Origin: Bradyrhizobium barranii subsp. apii | Lineage (GTDB): Bacteria > Pseudomonadota > Alphaproteobacteria > Rhizobiales > Xanthobacteraceae | Direction of reading: 5' to 3' | Assembly (NCBI RefSeq): GCF_011516635.5 | Contig: NZ_CP096255.1 | Coordinates: 3,098,501 to 3,162,500, forward strand | Length of the DNA: 64,000 nucleotides | Part shown: piece after piece, positions 1 to 8,479 of the stretch | Numbering within the stretch: the stretch's first letter is position 1 | How the letters are laid out: every line of letters starts with the position of its first letter | The notes under the pieces: generated by a model | What the model was told of the DNA's origin: nothing | The model's input: only the letters and a program-made list of their open reading frames with translations | Database searches by the model: none | Position numbers and translations under genes: made by a program

Positions 1-372
1 GGGAGGTGCGATATTCACGGCGGGCTGAGCGGCCGGCGGGGCCGCGTGAGCGAGCGAGGCGACAAAGCAGTAGCCGCGGCCGGGCACATTGACGACATAA
101 CGGGCCGACTTCCCGGTATCGCCCAGCGCCTTGCGCAGTGCCGCGACGTGGAAGCGCAGGCTGCCCTCGTCGACATTGACGTCGGCCCAGATGCGCTTGA
201 CCAGCTCTCTCTTGTCGATGACTTCGCCGGGGCGCTCGGCGAGGAAGATCAGAATATCGAGCGCGTGGCCGCCGACGTGAAGCGGCGAGCCCTCCTTCTC
301 CAAGAGCCGCGACTTCGGAAATAGTCGAAATGGCCCAAAAGAAATGGCCGAGTCTTCGATACGATCTGGCAC
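1..372 (-). CDS. Winged-helix (OmpR-type) transcriptional regulator, N-terminal part
   Basis: The minus-strand frame runs off the left edge and is open for 124 codons from a GTG at 372. Residues about 10-105 form a classic Trans_reg_C winged helix: FGPFRLFP opening, HALDILIFLAERPGEVI, KRELVKRIWADVNVDEGSLRFHVAALRKALGD recognition region (read in parts), and the closing VPGRGYCFVA. A proline/alanine-rich linker begins where the window ends. Proteins that start with this domain in bradyrhizobia usually continue into a large ATPase or sensor region, which is not visible here. There is no ATG in frame; GTG is chosen because the domain begins ten residues later. Domain call firm, exact start uncertain. 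Confidence 0.75.
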   Translation of the reverse strand, partial: MPDRIEDSAISFGPFRLFPKSRLLEKEGSPLHVGGHALDILIFLAERPGEVIDKRELVKRIWADVNVDEGSLRFHVAALRKALGDTGKSARYVVNVPGRGYCFVASLAHAAPPAAQPAVNIAPP

Positions 373-670
373 GCGCCATTGCCCCCGCAACGGGAGTCAG
401 AATGTATTACTTTTTGGTCTATCAGAACGAGGCGTACAGTAAACTGGCCGAAAGCAGTGGGCAGAGCTGGTAGCCCTGCGCGCATGGCTTCGATCGGTCG
501 GTCCGCCGAAATAACCCTTAAGAAGTAAAGGGTTACGTTGACATGACAAGGCAATGACACCGGTGCTCTCACCCGGATGGCGAATTGACGGCGGTAGCAG
601 ATTGCTGAGACTGGATGGTTCGGGAGCCGGTCCCGCCTCGACAGTGACCACCGACTTCCGGAATTCGAAC

Positions 671-1660
671 ATGGCTTCCTTCTCGCGGCGACGATTCGTC
701 CATGCGCTATCGGGCGCAGCGGCGCTGGCGGCCATCCCGCGCAGCGGACAAACCGCTGATTATCCGTCTCGTCCCATTCGTCTGGTGCTTCCGTACGGAG
801 CCGGCGGAGCGGGGGACCAGATCGGGCGTCCCTGGGTGGACAAGATGTCATCGCTGCTTGGGCCGACCTTCGTGGAATATATCGGCGGTGCGGGCGGCGC
901 GATCGGGGCTGCGACGGTCGCGCGCGAGGAGCCCGACGGCTATTCGTTGCTGCTCGGCAACGGCAGCACGCAGGTCATCATTCCCCTGACCTCGAAAAAT
1001 CCCGGCTATTCGGTCGACGATTTTCGCGCCATCTATCGCTTGATCAGCACCGCGCTGGTTTTCGCGGTCCACCCGTCGGTGCCTGCCGCGGATCTGCGTG
1101 AGCTGATCGTCTACGCTAGGGACAATCCGGGAAAACTGTCCTACGGGACACCAGGCATCGGCACTGGCAACCATCTGGTCGGCGAATCCTTCAAGCAGCA
1201 GGCCGGCGCGCTGGACATCGTCCACGTGCCGTATCGGGGCATTTCGCAGGCGACCAACGACCTCGCCGGTGGCCAGATATCGCTCGTCATCGGCGTCATG
1301 TCCGACCAGTTGAAGCAACTGGGCGAGGCCGGGAAGGTCAGGCTGCTGGCGGTCACCAGCGAAAAGCGGTTGAGCGGCGCGCCGGAGATTCCAACCGCGG
1401 TCGAATCCGGCATGCCGGATCTCCGCTATGAGGGCTGGTTCGGCATCTTCGCACCGAGGCACACCGACGATGCGATCATCGACCGGATCGCGCAGGCGAC
1501 GCTGGTCGCGATGGCCGATCCGGCGATGCAGGCAAACTACCGTGCCCAGGGCATCGAGCCCGACATCGATTCGAGTCCCGACAAATTCCAGCGCATCATC
1601 GACGCGACGACGGCAAGCCTGGCGCCCGTGATCAAGTCGATCGGGCTGAGCAATTTGTGA
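671..1660 (+). CDS. Bug/TctC-family tripartite tricarboxylate transporter substrate-binding protein
   Basis: A 329-residue periplasmic binding protein of the Bug family. The start at 671 gives a twin-arginine-like leader (SRRRFVHALSGAAALA) followed by the family opening YPSRPIRLVLPYGAGGAGD and the characteristic G-T-G-N-H-L and VPYRG motifs in the middle. The longer in-frame start at 554 would add residues without signal-peptide character. No membrane partners (TctA/TctB) lie nearby, which is normal for this heavily expanded family. It converges with the MFS gene, with 6 bp between stops. The substrate, probably a small carboxylate, cannot be read from sequence. About 300 bp upstream, shared with the divergent regulator at 1-372, hold no further gene. 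Confidence 0.85.
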   Translation: MASFSRRRFVHALSGAAALAAIPRSGQTADYPSRPIRLVLPYGAGGAGDQIGRPWVDKMSSLLGPTFVEYIGGAGGAIGAATVAREEPDGYSLLLGNGSTQVIIPLTSKNPGYSVDDFRAIYRLISTALVFAVHPSVPAADLRELIVYARDNPGKLSYGTPGIGTGNHLVGESFKQQAGALDIVHVPYRGISQATNDLAGGQISLVIGVMSDQLKQLGEAGKVRLLAVTSEKRLSGAPEIPTAVESGMPDLRYEGWFGIFAPRHTDDAIIDRIAQATLVAMADPAMQANYRAQGIEPDIDSSPDKFQRIIDATTASLAPVIKSIGLSNL

Positions 1661-1666
1661 GGCCGC

Positions 1667-2827
1667 TCAGGCCTCCACGCGCGACGTCTGCCGGCCCTCC
1701 GCCGTGACCATGCGCGCCGACAGCGCGACGAGACACATCAGCGCGGCCAGCAGCCAGAACGCTGTCGGCAATCCGCCAAGCCGTGCGACGAAGCCGACGC
1801 CGGCGGGACCGATGAGGATGCCCGCGTAGCCTGCGGTCGTGATGGCGGCGACGGCGAGCCCCGTGGGCATCACGGTCTGCCTGGCCGCCCGGCGGAACAG
1901 CACCGGCACAAGGTTCGATGCACCGAGGCCGATCAGCAGGAAGCCGCCGATGGCGACCGCCGCTACGGGCGCCCTGAGCAGGACTACGAAGCCCGCGATC
2001 GCAATGATGCTGCCCCAGAACAATGTCGCGCGATCCCCGATGCGTGCGACGACGGCGTCGCCGCCGAGCCGCCCCGCGGTCATCGCGATCGAGAACACGA
2101 TGTAGCCGATCCCGCCTTGCACTTCCGAGACGAGGCCGGCGCCGATGACGAGCAGCGCGCCCCAATCGAGCATCGCGCCCTCGACGAGGAAAGTGATGGC
2201 GGCGAGCAGCGCCAGCAGGAGCACGGAGCCATGCGGCAGCACGAAGAGCGGTCCGTCTTGCACCTGCACCGAACGAAGCAAGCGCGGCCAGGCCGCCAGC
2301 ATCGCGACCAGCATCAGCACGGAGCAGATCAGCGTGCAGGCGAGCGCGCCGAGTTGCAACGAGAGCAGCGCAGTCATCAAGGCGGATCCCGCGAAGCCGC
2401 CGATGCTGAACAGCGCGTGGAAGCCAGACATCAGCGGGCGGCCCGCGTCGCGCTCCACCTCGACCGCGTGGATGTTCATGGCGACGTCGATGGAGCCGAG
2501 CGCGGCGCCGAAGGCGAACAGGGCCAGCGCCAGCGTTGCCGGCGAGCTCGCGATCGCCAGCAGGGGCAGCACCAGCGCCAGACCGAGCCCGCCCGCAATG
2601 ATGATCGGCTTGCTGCCGTAGCGCGCGCTCATGACTCCGGTCAGAAGCATCGCGACGACCGAGCCGATGCCGAGGCTGAGCAGGAGCAGTCCAAGAACGC
2701 CGTCATCGACGCCGAGCCGCGTCTTTGCGAACGGCACTAGCGGCGCCCAGCATGCGATGCCGAAGCCCGCGACGAGAAAGGCGAGCCGCGTCGCGAGGCG
2801 CGTTGCCGGACGGTCGGCAGAATGCAT
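1667..2827 (-). CDS. MFS transporter
   Basis: A 386-residue inner-membrane protein with about 12 hydrophobic segments. The loop RYGSKP after the second helix and the later GRLGGD and RIGDRA segments match MFS A-type motifs in both halves. The first half also holds GSIDVAMNIHAVEVE, typical of the YbjJ/FucP-like branch that includes sugar and drug carriers. It is monocistronic and converges with the TctC gene. The substrate is unknown. The long opposite-strand frames over it are composition shadows. Confidence 0.85.
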   Translation of the reverse strand: MHSADRPATRLATRLAFLVAGFGIACWAPLVPFAKTRLGVDDGVLGLLLLSLGIGSVVAMLLTGVMSARYGSKPIIIAGGLGLALVLPLLAIASSPATLALALFAFGAALGSIDVAMNIHAVEVERDAGRPLMSGFHALFSIGGFAGSALMTALLSLQLGALACTLICSVLMLVAMLAAWPRLLRSVQVQDGPLFVLPHGSVLLLALLAAITFLVEGAMLDWGALLVIGAGLVSEVQGGIGYIVFSIAMTAGRLGGDAVVARIGDRATLFWGSIIAIAGFVVLLRAPVAAVAIGGFLLIGLGASNLVPVLFRRAARQTVMPTGLAVAAITTAGYAGILIGPAGVGFVARLGGLPTAFWLLAALMCLVALSARMVTAEGRQTSRVEA

Positions 2828-3049
2828 GGGAACTCCGGGGAAGCAGGGCGGGGCGGATCGACAAGCCCTGAGATTGCCGCGCCTTTATGTCCGAGGCGTG
2901 CTCGAATTGTCGCAGATAGTGCTCAAGAACGGCGCGACGTCAACCTGGGTTCCGAAGCGTGTTGCGTTCGGGACGATATTCGTAAGCGCGCCGCCGGATT
3001 CGCGAGCGCGCCGCCGGGCCCGGCCGTCGGGCAAAACACCGGGTCATTC

Positions 3050-3690
3050 CGAGCTGCGCCGGTGTCAAGCCGCGCTTGCAATAATATTCCACTTTACCGA
3101 AATTCGGAAATGGCGTATGTGTCGTCCATCCCGGCTCACCAAGAGGGGTGTGTCGTCACTGTCGCGAGCCGGGCTTGCGGTGGATGCGGCAGCGTCGGGC
3201 GAGAGAGGTTAAGGGCAGGGCGGATTGCTCTCCGTGAGCCCAAAACTTCGTGCTGGATGAGCGGCGCTGTCAGGTTCGTCTCGTCTGTAAGTTTCCGGCT
3301 CCGTCGACAGGGCTGGAAAAACTGCGGCGAAATGGCGGGCCGTGCGTGCGGCAAAACCGTGTGGTCCTGGCCGTCGTTGCTACGGTCAAGTGCTTTGCGA
3401 ATGCGGCAGTCGCGTCAACCGGCGCGGTGTCGGTGACTTTCGCAAGCGTGAGGGAGACCGGAAGGAACTCGGCTCCCGGGAGAGCACGGCATAAGCCGTC
3501 CAACCACTGCGCAGGGAAGGCCGAGTGATTGGCACCACCTGTATGCTGCTGTGCGGTTTCCTTGCGCTACCTTTCGCGCAGCGGACCGCGGGTGCGAGGT
3601 CAGCACCCGGCCTTCCCTGCGCCCTCTTGGCTTCGAGGGTGGAACGTCAAAGCAAAGCTCGGGCGAGATGTGCCGCGAGAGCGCGAAGGC
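3050..3690. repeat. Non-coding, repeat-like intergenic block
   Basis: The 1 kb between the MFS start (2827) and the broken hydrolase (3849) holds no convincing gene: open frames are short, overlap each other on both strands and lack family motifs. From memory, the stretch from about 3090 to 3690 (including CATCCCGGCTCACCAAGAGG and ATTGGCACCACCTGTATGCT) resembles a dispersed sequence seen many times in Bradyrhizobium genomes, often mis-annotated as small hypothetical proteins. No second copy was noticed in this window, so the repeat call rests on recollection. Boundaries are approximate. Confidence 0.4.
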
Positions 3691-3706
3691 GCGTCTGCAG
3701 CACTCG

Positions 3707-3752
3707 CTGTCATCGCCCGGCTTGACCGGGCGACCCAGCATTCCAGAGGCGG
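3707..3752. repeat. Half copy of a palindromic intergenic repeat
   Basis: The sequence TGTCATCGCCCGGCTTGACC and its continuation GGGCGACCCAGCATTCCAGAG nearly match the left half of the repeat at 51769-51874 (TCATCGCCCGGCTGGACCGG, then GCGATCCAGTATTCCAGAGG). It carries the CGCCCGG/CCGGGCG stem but lacks the right half, so it looks truncated. Confidence 0.6.
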
Positions 3753-3762
3753 GTGTGGTTGA

Positions 3763-3852
3763 GCGCTGCGCTTCGACTATGCCGTGCCGATCATGAAGGG
3801 CCAGTATGACATCGTCCAGGAGTTCAGATGCGGCGGCGGCACGTCGTTCTAA
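3763..3852 (+). pseudogene. Possible C-terminal gene remnant
   Basis: After an in-frame TGA at 3760-3762, a frame of about 29 codons with G/C-rich third positions reads LRFDYAVPIMKG then QYDIVQEFRCGGGTSF and stops at 3850-3852. It has no start, follows directly on repeat DNA and overlaps the tail of the hydrolase on the other strand. It may be the last exon-like scrap of a deleted gene; it may also be chance. No family recognised. Confidence 0.2.
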
Positions 3853-5090
3853 CCACCCAGGAGCCGCCGGCAGGCGTCGACGAAGACCTGCGCGCCCGTG
3901 ACGATGTCGGCGTCGGCGGTGTTCTCGGTCCAGTGGTGGCTGATGCCGCCGATCGACGGCACGAACAGCATGCCTGCGGGCATGACGGTCGCAAGCAACT
4001 GCGCGTCGTGGCCGGCGCCGCTGGGCATGCGGACGGACCGTCCACCGGCCAGGGTTTTGCTCGCGGCCTCGATTGCGTCCTGAATGCCGGGATTCATCAT
4101 GGCGGGAGCACCGGTCCGCAGCTTCTCCACGGTGACGGCGCAAGGGCCCTTCGCGCTGGCCTCGTCAGCCATGGTCCGCAGCAATTGCTCCAGCCGCGAG
4201 ATCACAGCCGGATCGTCGTCGCGGATCTGGAACAGCAATTCGGCTTAGCCAGGGATGATGCTCGGCGCGCCGGGATCGAGCGTGATGCGGCCGCTGGTCC
4301 AGACCGTGCGTGGGCCGCAGGCGCCTGGGAACCGCTCGTCGATCGCCACGCAGAATTTGGCCAGCGCGAGGCCGGCATCCTTCCGCGCCGCCATGCGGGT
4401 GGTGCCGGCATGGTTCTGCTCGCCGACGAAATTGATCTGGTATTGCCAGATGCCGACGATGGAGGTCACCACGCCGATCGCGAGCTTGCCGCTTTCGAGT
4501 GTGTCGCCCTGCTCGATATGCGCCTCCAGATATCCGACGTGGCGTCCAGGCTCGGCAGCGACGCGTGCGCGGCCCGAGAGCCCCATGTCGGCGAGTGCGT
4601 CGCGCATGGTGCGGCCGCTGGTGCGGTCGCGGGCGGCATCGATGTCGGCCTCGGTCACCTGTCCGACATAGGAGCGCGAGCCGAGGAAGTGCCCAAAGTG
4701 TCCTTCCTCGTCGCACCACGCTGCGACTTCGACCGCGCCTTTCACGGACGGATCGGCATTGAGCACGCGGGCCGCTTCGAGCGCATAGACCACGCCGAGC
4801 GGGCCATCCAGCCAGCCGGCGTAGTTCTGGCTTTCCAGATGCGATCCCGCCAGCAGCTTCGGCCCCGGCTTCGTGCTGGTGCCGAACACATTGCCGATGC
4901 CGTCGATCGCGGCGGTAAGGCCGGCGTCGGGCAGCTTCTGCACCAGCCAGTCGAGCGACTGCTTGTGCGGCTCGGAGAAGGTCGGCTTGTGCACGCCGGT
5001 CTTGTAGGCGCCGATGGCACGGAGCGCATTGAGATCGGCGAGAACGCGTTGCCCATCGGCACGCGGCTTGGTGTCAGGCATGTTCGGCAA
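3849..5090 (-). pseudogene. M20-family Zn amidohydrolase (hydantoinase/carbamoylase type), interrupted by an in-frame TAA
   Basis: Two pieces in the same frame, residues 1-281 (from 5090) and the last ~129 (from 4238), are separated only by TAA at 4245-4247 and two codons. Joined, they give about 413 residues, the usual length of N-carbamoyl-amino-acid hydrolases/allantoate amidohydrolases. Metal-site motifs are present: GSHLESQNYAGWLDG, CDEEGHFGHF, EAHIEQG, and in the second piece SGAGHDAQ. The stop falls in the conserved stretch LDPGAPSIIPG-stop-AELLFQIRDDD, so the gene reads as a recent nonsense mutant. It is the last gene of the ABC operon, with its start overlapping the ATPase tail. A truncated 281-residue product would lack the final metal and dimer elements. 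Confidence 0.8.
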
Positions 5091-5859
5091 CCTTCAGCGC
5101 CTCGGTGCGGATCTCCTCGACCAGCCGTTCCTTCAACTGGACGAATTCGGGCGTGGTCTTGATCTTGTAGGAGCGCGGATGCGGCAGGTCCACATTGATC
5201 TCGGCCTTGATGCGGCCGGGGCGCGCGCTCATCACGATGACGCGGCTGCCGAGGAAGATGGCTTCCTCGATGTCGTGGGTGACGAACAGCACGGTCTTCT
5301 GGTCGCGCTCCCAGATTCCGAGCAGCATTTCCTGCATCAAGGCGCGGGTCTGGTTGTCGAGCGCGCCGAAGGGCTCGTCGAGCAGCAGGATCTTTGGATC
5401 GTTGGCGAGCGCGCGGGCGATCGCGGTGCGCTGCTGCATGCCGCCGGAGAGCTGCTTCGGCCAGTGGTTCTCGAAGCCGGACAACCCGACCTGGCGGATG
5501 AAGGCATCGGCGATCTTGTTGCGCTCCGCCTCGGGCACGCCGCGCTCGCGCAGGCCGAAGGCGATGTTCTCGCGCACGCTCAACCAGGGAAACAGTGTGT
5601 AGGACTGGAACACCATGCCGCGATCGGCTCCGGGGCCGGTCACCTCGCGCCCGTCGAGCGTGACGCGCCCGCTGGTCGGCCGGTCGAGACCGGCGACGAT
5701 GCGAAGCAGCGTGGACTTGCCGCAGCCGGAGGGGCCGAGGATGGTGACGAAATCGTTGTTGCCGATGGTGAGGTCGGTCGGCTCCAGCGCCCTGGTCGGT
5801 GCGTTGCCGTGGCGCGCGGGGAAGGTTCGCGAGACCTGTTCGATCTTCAGCGTGGTCAT
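5074..5859 (-). CDS. NitT/TauT-family ABC transporter ATP-binding protein
   Basis: A 261-residue ATPase with Walker A GPSGCGKST, Q-loop region VFQSYTLFPWLSV, signature LSGGMQQR and Walker B ILLLDEPFGALD, followed by the H-loop VTHD. This is the SsuB/TauB/NrtD subgroup, which energises import of sulfonates, nitrate or pyrimidine-like solutes. The start at 5859 (MTTLKIEQVSRTF) overlaps the permease stop by 4 bp (ATGA); the frame extends further upstream only through permease sequence. It is intact although both the permease before it and the hydrolase after it carry lesions. Confidence 0.9.
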   Translation of the reverse strand: MTTLKIEQVSRTFPARHGNAPTRALEPTDLTIGNNDFVTILGPSGCGKSTLLRIVAGLDRPTSGRVTLDGREVTGPGADRGMVFQSYTLFPWLSVRENIAFGLRERGVPEAERNKIADAFIRQVGLSGFENHWPKQLSGGMQQRTAIARALANDPKILLLDEPFGALDNQTRALMQEMLLGIWERDQKTVLFVTHDIEEAIFLGSRVIVMSARPGRIKAEINVDLPHPRSYKIKTTPEFVQLKERLVEEIRTEALKVAEHA

Positions 5860-6628
5860 GCGAGCCTCCACGGAAACAGCCAGGCGTTGAACGCCTTGAA
5901 CATGAAGTCCGAGAGGAGACCGATCAGTCCGATCACGATGATGCCGAAGATGATCTGGCCGGTGTTGAGCAGCGCCTGGCTGTCGGTGATCATGTGGCCG
6001 ATGCCCGATGACGAGCCAATCAGCTCGGCGACGATGACATAGGTCCAGGCCCAGCCCAGCACCAGCCGCAGAATCTCCGCGATCTCGGGTGCGGAGGAGG
6101 GCAGCAGCACCCGGCGGATGACGCCGCGGTCGCTGGCCCCGAGCGTATAGGCCGCCTCGACCAGATCGCGCCGCGTGGTGCCCACGGTTACGGCGATCAT
6201 CAGGGTGATCTGGAACACCGCGCCGATGAAGATGACGAGCAGCTTCTGCAATTCGCCGATGCCGGCCCACAGGATCAGCAGCGGGATAAAGGCCGAGGCA
6301 GGCAAATAGCGAGCAAAGGAGACGAACGGTTCGAGGAACGCTTCGACCGGCTTGTAGGCACCCATCAGCACGCCGAGCGGAACCGCGATGATCGCAGCGA
6401 GCGCGAAGCCGCCGACGACGCGCCAGATCGTCATGCCGATGTCGAACAGGAAGCCTGCTTGGCGAGCAGGTCATAGCCTTCCTGCATCATGGTCAGCGGG
6501 TTGGCGAGAAAGGTCTTCGACACATGGCCGCCGAGCGTTGCCCACGACCAGAGGGCGACGAACAGCACGAAGAACGCGAGGCCGTAAGCCACGCGCTGCT
6601 TCGATGTCACGGGATCCAGGGGACGCAT
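5856..6628 (-). pseudogene. NitT/TauT-family ABC permease with a 1-nt frameshift
   Basis: The N-terminal part (from ATG 6628, MRPLDPVTSKQRVAYGLAFF) reads in one frame to ...DLLAKQ and then into ASCSTSA-stop. The rest (FLFDIGMTIWRVVGGFALA to the stop at 5856) continues in the next frame. The switch lies at about 6455-6462, where a run reads AGGC instead of an expected AGGGC, so one G appears lost. The total of 773 nt is one short of 258 codons. The downstream part has the BPD_transp_1 EAA-like loop EAAYTLGASDRGVIRRVLLP. An alternative is a sequencing indel in a G run; the nonsense codon in the next-but-one gene makes real decay credible. Confidence 0.8.
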
Positions 6629-6659
6629 CAACGATCTATCCGGGCGGTGAACGAGTTTT

Positions 6660-6685
6660 CCGGCCCCGCCGCGAGACGGGGCCGG
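6660..6685 (-). terminator. Intercistronic stem-loop after the binding-protein gene
   Basis: A perfect 9-bp stem (CCGGCCCCG / CGGGGCCGG) with an 8-nt loop lies between the binding-protein stop (6701) and the permease start (6628). On the minus transcript it is followed by AAAA rather than a U run. Such hairpins after ABC binding-protein genes commonly act as attenuators or 3' stabilisers, raising binding protein over membrane components. Confidence 0.5.
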
Positions 6686-6700
6686 CAGCTCCTGAAGGGT

Positions 6701-7645
6701 TTACTTGATGTAGCTCGCGTCGAAGAGGTCCTCGACCTTCGGCGCGGCCTTGATGATGCCGATCTCGAGCAGGAGGTCGGCGGCCTCCTTGTTGAAGGTC
6801 AGGAAATCGCCGGCAAAGAACTTCTGGTTCGCGGCCTTGTCCTGCCAGCGCAGATATTTTGCCGAGTTGCCGAACGCCTCGCCGGTCTGCTTCACATCGG
6901 CACCCATGATCTCATAGGCCTTGGCCTGATCCTTGGCGATCATGTCGAGCGCCTCGAAATAGCTGTCGGCGAGCGCCTTGGCAGCCTTCGGGTTCTCGGT
7001 GAGGAACTTCGGCGTGCAGCCAAAGGTGTCCATGACCATCGGATAGTCGAGCGTGGTCGCGATGATCTTGCCCTTGTCGGGCGCGGCGCGAACCGTCGAC
7101 AGATACGGCTCGTAGGTCATCGCGGCATCGTTCTGGCCGGAGACAAAGGCCTGCGCGGCGGCCGCGGGTTCTAGGTTCACGACGGTGACGTCCTTCACCG
7201 AGAGCCCGTTCTTCTTCAGCATCCAGGCCAGCGCGAAATAGGGCGAGGTGCCGGGCGCGGAGGCCGCGACGGTCTTGCCCTTGAGGTCCTTGATCGATGC
7301 GAGATCGTTGCGCACGGCCATGCCGTCGGCACCGTAGCTCTTGTCGAGCTGGAAGATCTGCTTGGTCGCAACGCCATTGGCGTTCCACGAGATCCAGGTC
7401 TCGACGGTCGTGGCCGCGCACTGGACGTCGCCGGAGGCGATCGCGAGGTGGCGGTCCTTCTGCGGGATCTTCTTGATCGTCACGTCAAGACCGTTCTTCT
7501 TGAAGATACCGGCCTCCTTCGCCAGCGTCAGCGGCGCGAAGCCGGTCCATCCGGAGATGCCAATGCCGACCTTGACGTCGTCGGCGAGTACCGGAGTGGA
7601 GGCCGCGAGGGCAATGATTGTCGCAAAAATTGTCGAACTACGCAT
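6701..7645 (-). CDS. NitT/TauT-family ABC transporter substrate-binding protein
   Basis: A 314-residue secreted protein: leader MRSSTIFATIIALAASTPVLA, then VKVGIGISGWTGFAPLTLAKEAGIF, the usual opening of SsuA/TauA/ThiY-like binding proteins (NMT1 superfamily), and ASAPGTSPYFALAWMLKKNG in the second lobe. The start at 7645 has a GAGGA element upstream; the frame extends to 7693 without signal-like sequence. It heads an operon with the permease, ATPase and amidohydrolase and lies about 100 bp downstream of hutC on the same strand, so co-expression with the hut genes is possible but unproven. With a hydantoinase-type partner, a ureido or amide compound is a reasonable guess for the ligand. Confidence 0.85.
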   Translation of the reverse strand: MRSSTIFATIIALAASTPVLADDVKVGIGISGWTGFAPLTLAKEAGIFKKNGLDVTIKKIPQKDRHLAIASGDVQCAATTVETWISWNANGVATKQIFQLDKSYGADGMAVRNDLASIKDLKGKTVAASAPGTSPYFALAWMLKKNGLSVKDVTVVNLEPAAAAQAFVSGQNDAAMTYEPYLSTVRAAPDKGKIIATTLDYPMVMDTFGCTPKFLTENPKAAKALADSYFEALDMIAKDQAKAYEIMGADVKQTGEAFGNSAKYLRWQDKAANQKFFAGDFLTFNKEAADLLLEIGIIKAAPKVEDLFDASYIK

Positions 7646-7750
7646 GATTGTCGTCCTCTTGCCGATCGATGGATTGACGTCCCTGTTAATCATTCGGTCC
7701 TGATGGACCGTTGCCCGAAGCGTTGCACGATTTGTGCCGACATCGTTCTC

Positions 7751-8479
7751 TCAGCCTCCCTTGAATCGGGCGACAAGGCGGTGAGAGTCACCGGGATAGA
7801 GCAGGCGCACCGCGGTGATGGTGCGCGCGCTGCGCCAGGTATAGCGATCGATCACGAGGCAAGGCGCGCCGACGGCGATGTCGAGCGCTTCCGCCGTGCG
7901 ATCGTCCGCAACGATGGCGCTGATCGTATGCTCGGCTTCCGTCCATGGGACATGATGAAGCAGCCACGAGCCGGGCGGTTCGCGCGAGAAATCTGCGGTC
8001 GCTGCATCCGGTACGGAGGACAGATCGATCAGTCGGTCCTCGACGGCAAACGGCACCTTGTCGGCGCTGTGCCGGCAGGTGATCGCAACGACCTTGCCGG
8101 CCTTCGTGACACCAAGACGCTCGCGGTCGGCGGCGGTCGCCGCACGCAGCTTGCGCGCGATCAGCTCGTAGCCGTAGCCGCGGCCAAGCGCGGTGATCTC
8201 GGCGCGAATATCTGCGATTTTCAGCACCGCCGACTGATGCTGCGGCCGGCGTACGAAGGAGCCGGCGCGCCGCCGCCGTTCGATCAGATCTGCTTGCGCG
8301 AGCTCCGACAGCGCCTTGTTCACCGTCATGCGCGAGCAGCCGTAACGCGCGACCAATTCGTGCTCGAACGGGATGCGATGCCCGGGCGGCCACTCGCCGG
8401 TCAGGATGCGCTTCTCGATATCGGCGCGGATGCGCTTGTAGAGCGTCGGCTGGTCGGCGGCATCGGTGGCCAGGCTCAT
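7751..8479 (-). CDS. hutC: Histidine utilization repressor, GntR/HutC family
   Basis: A 242-residue regulator. Residues about 10-75 form the GntR winged helix (YKRIRADIEKRILTGEWPPG, RYGCSRMTVNKALSELAQAD), followed by a UTRA effector domain (about 95-235) ending near ITAVRLLYPGDSHRL. HutC senses urocanate and releases the hut operators. Its start (ATG 8479) overlaps the hutF stop (8476) by 4 bp, so it is the second gene of a hutFC operon and should autoregulate through the palindrome at 9869-9888. Names rest on the GntR-UTRA structure plus hut context. Confidence 0.9.
   Translation of the reverse strand: MSLATDAADQPTLYKRIRADIEKRILTGEWPPGHRIPFEHELVARYGCSRMTVNKALSELAQADLIERRRRAGSFVRRPQHQSAVLKIADIRAEITALGRGYGYELIARKLRAATAADRERLGVTKAGKVVAITCRHSADKVPFAVEDRLIDLSSVPDAATADFSREPPGSWLLHHVPWTEAEHTISAIVADDRTAEALDIAVGAPCLVIDRYTWRSARTITAVRLLYPGDSHRLVARFKGG

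Noticed and set aside
4245..4247. Recoded stop (selenocysteine or pyrrolysine) in the hydrolase
   Set aside because: The codon is TAA, which is not used for either; a nonsense mutation is simpler.
3828..5162. A 444-residue plus-strand frame over the broken hydrolase
   Set aside because: No family features; the opposite strand carries M20 metal motifs despite the stop codon.
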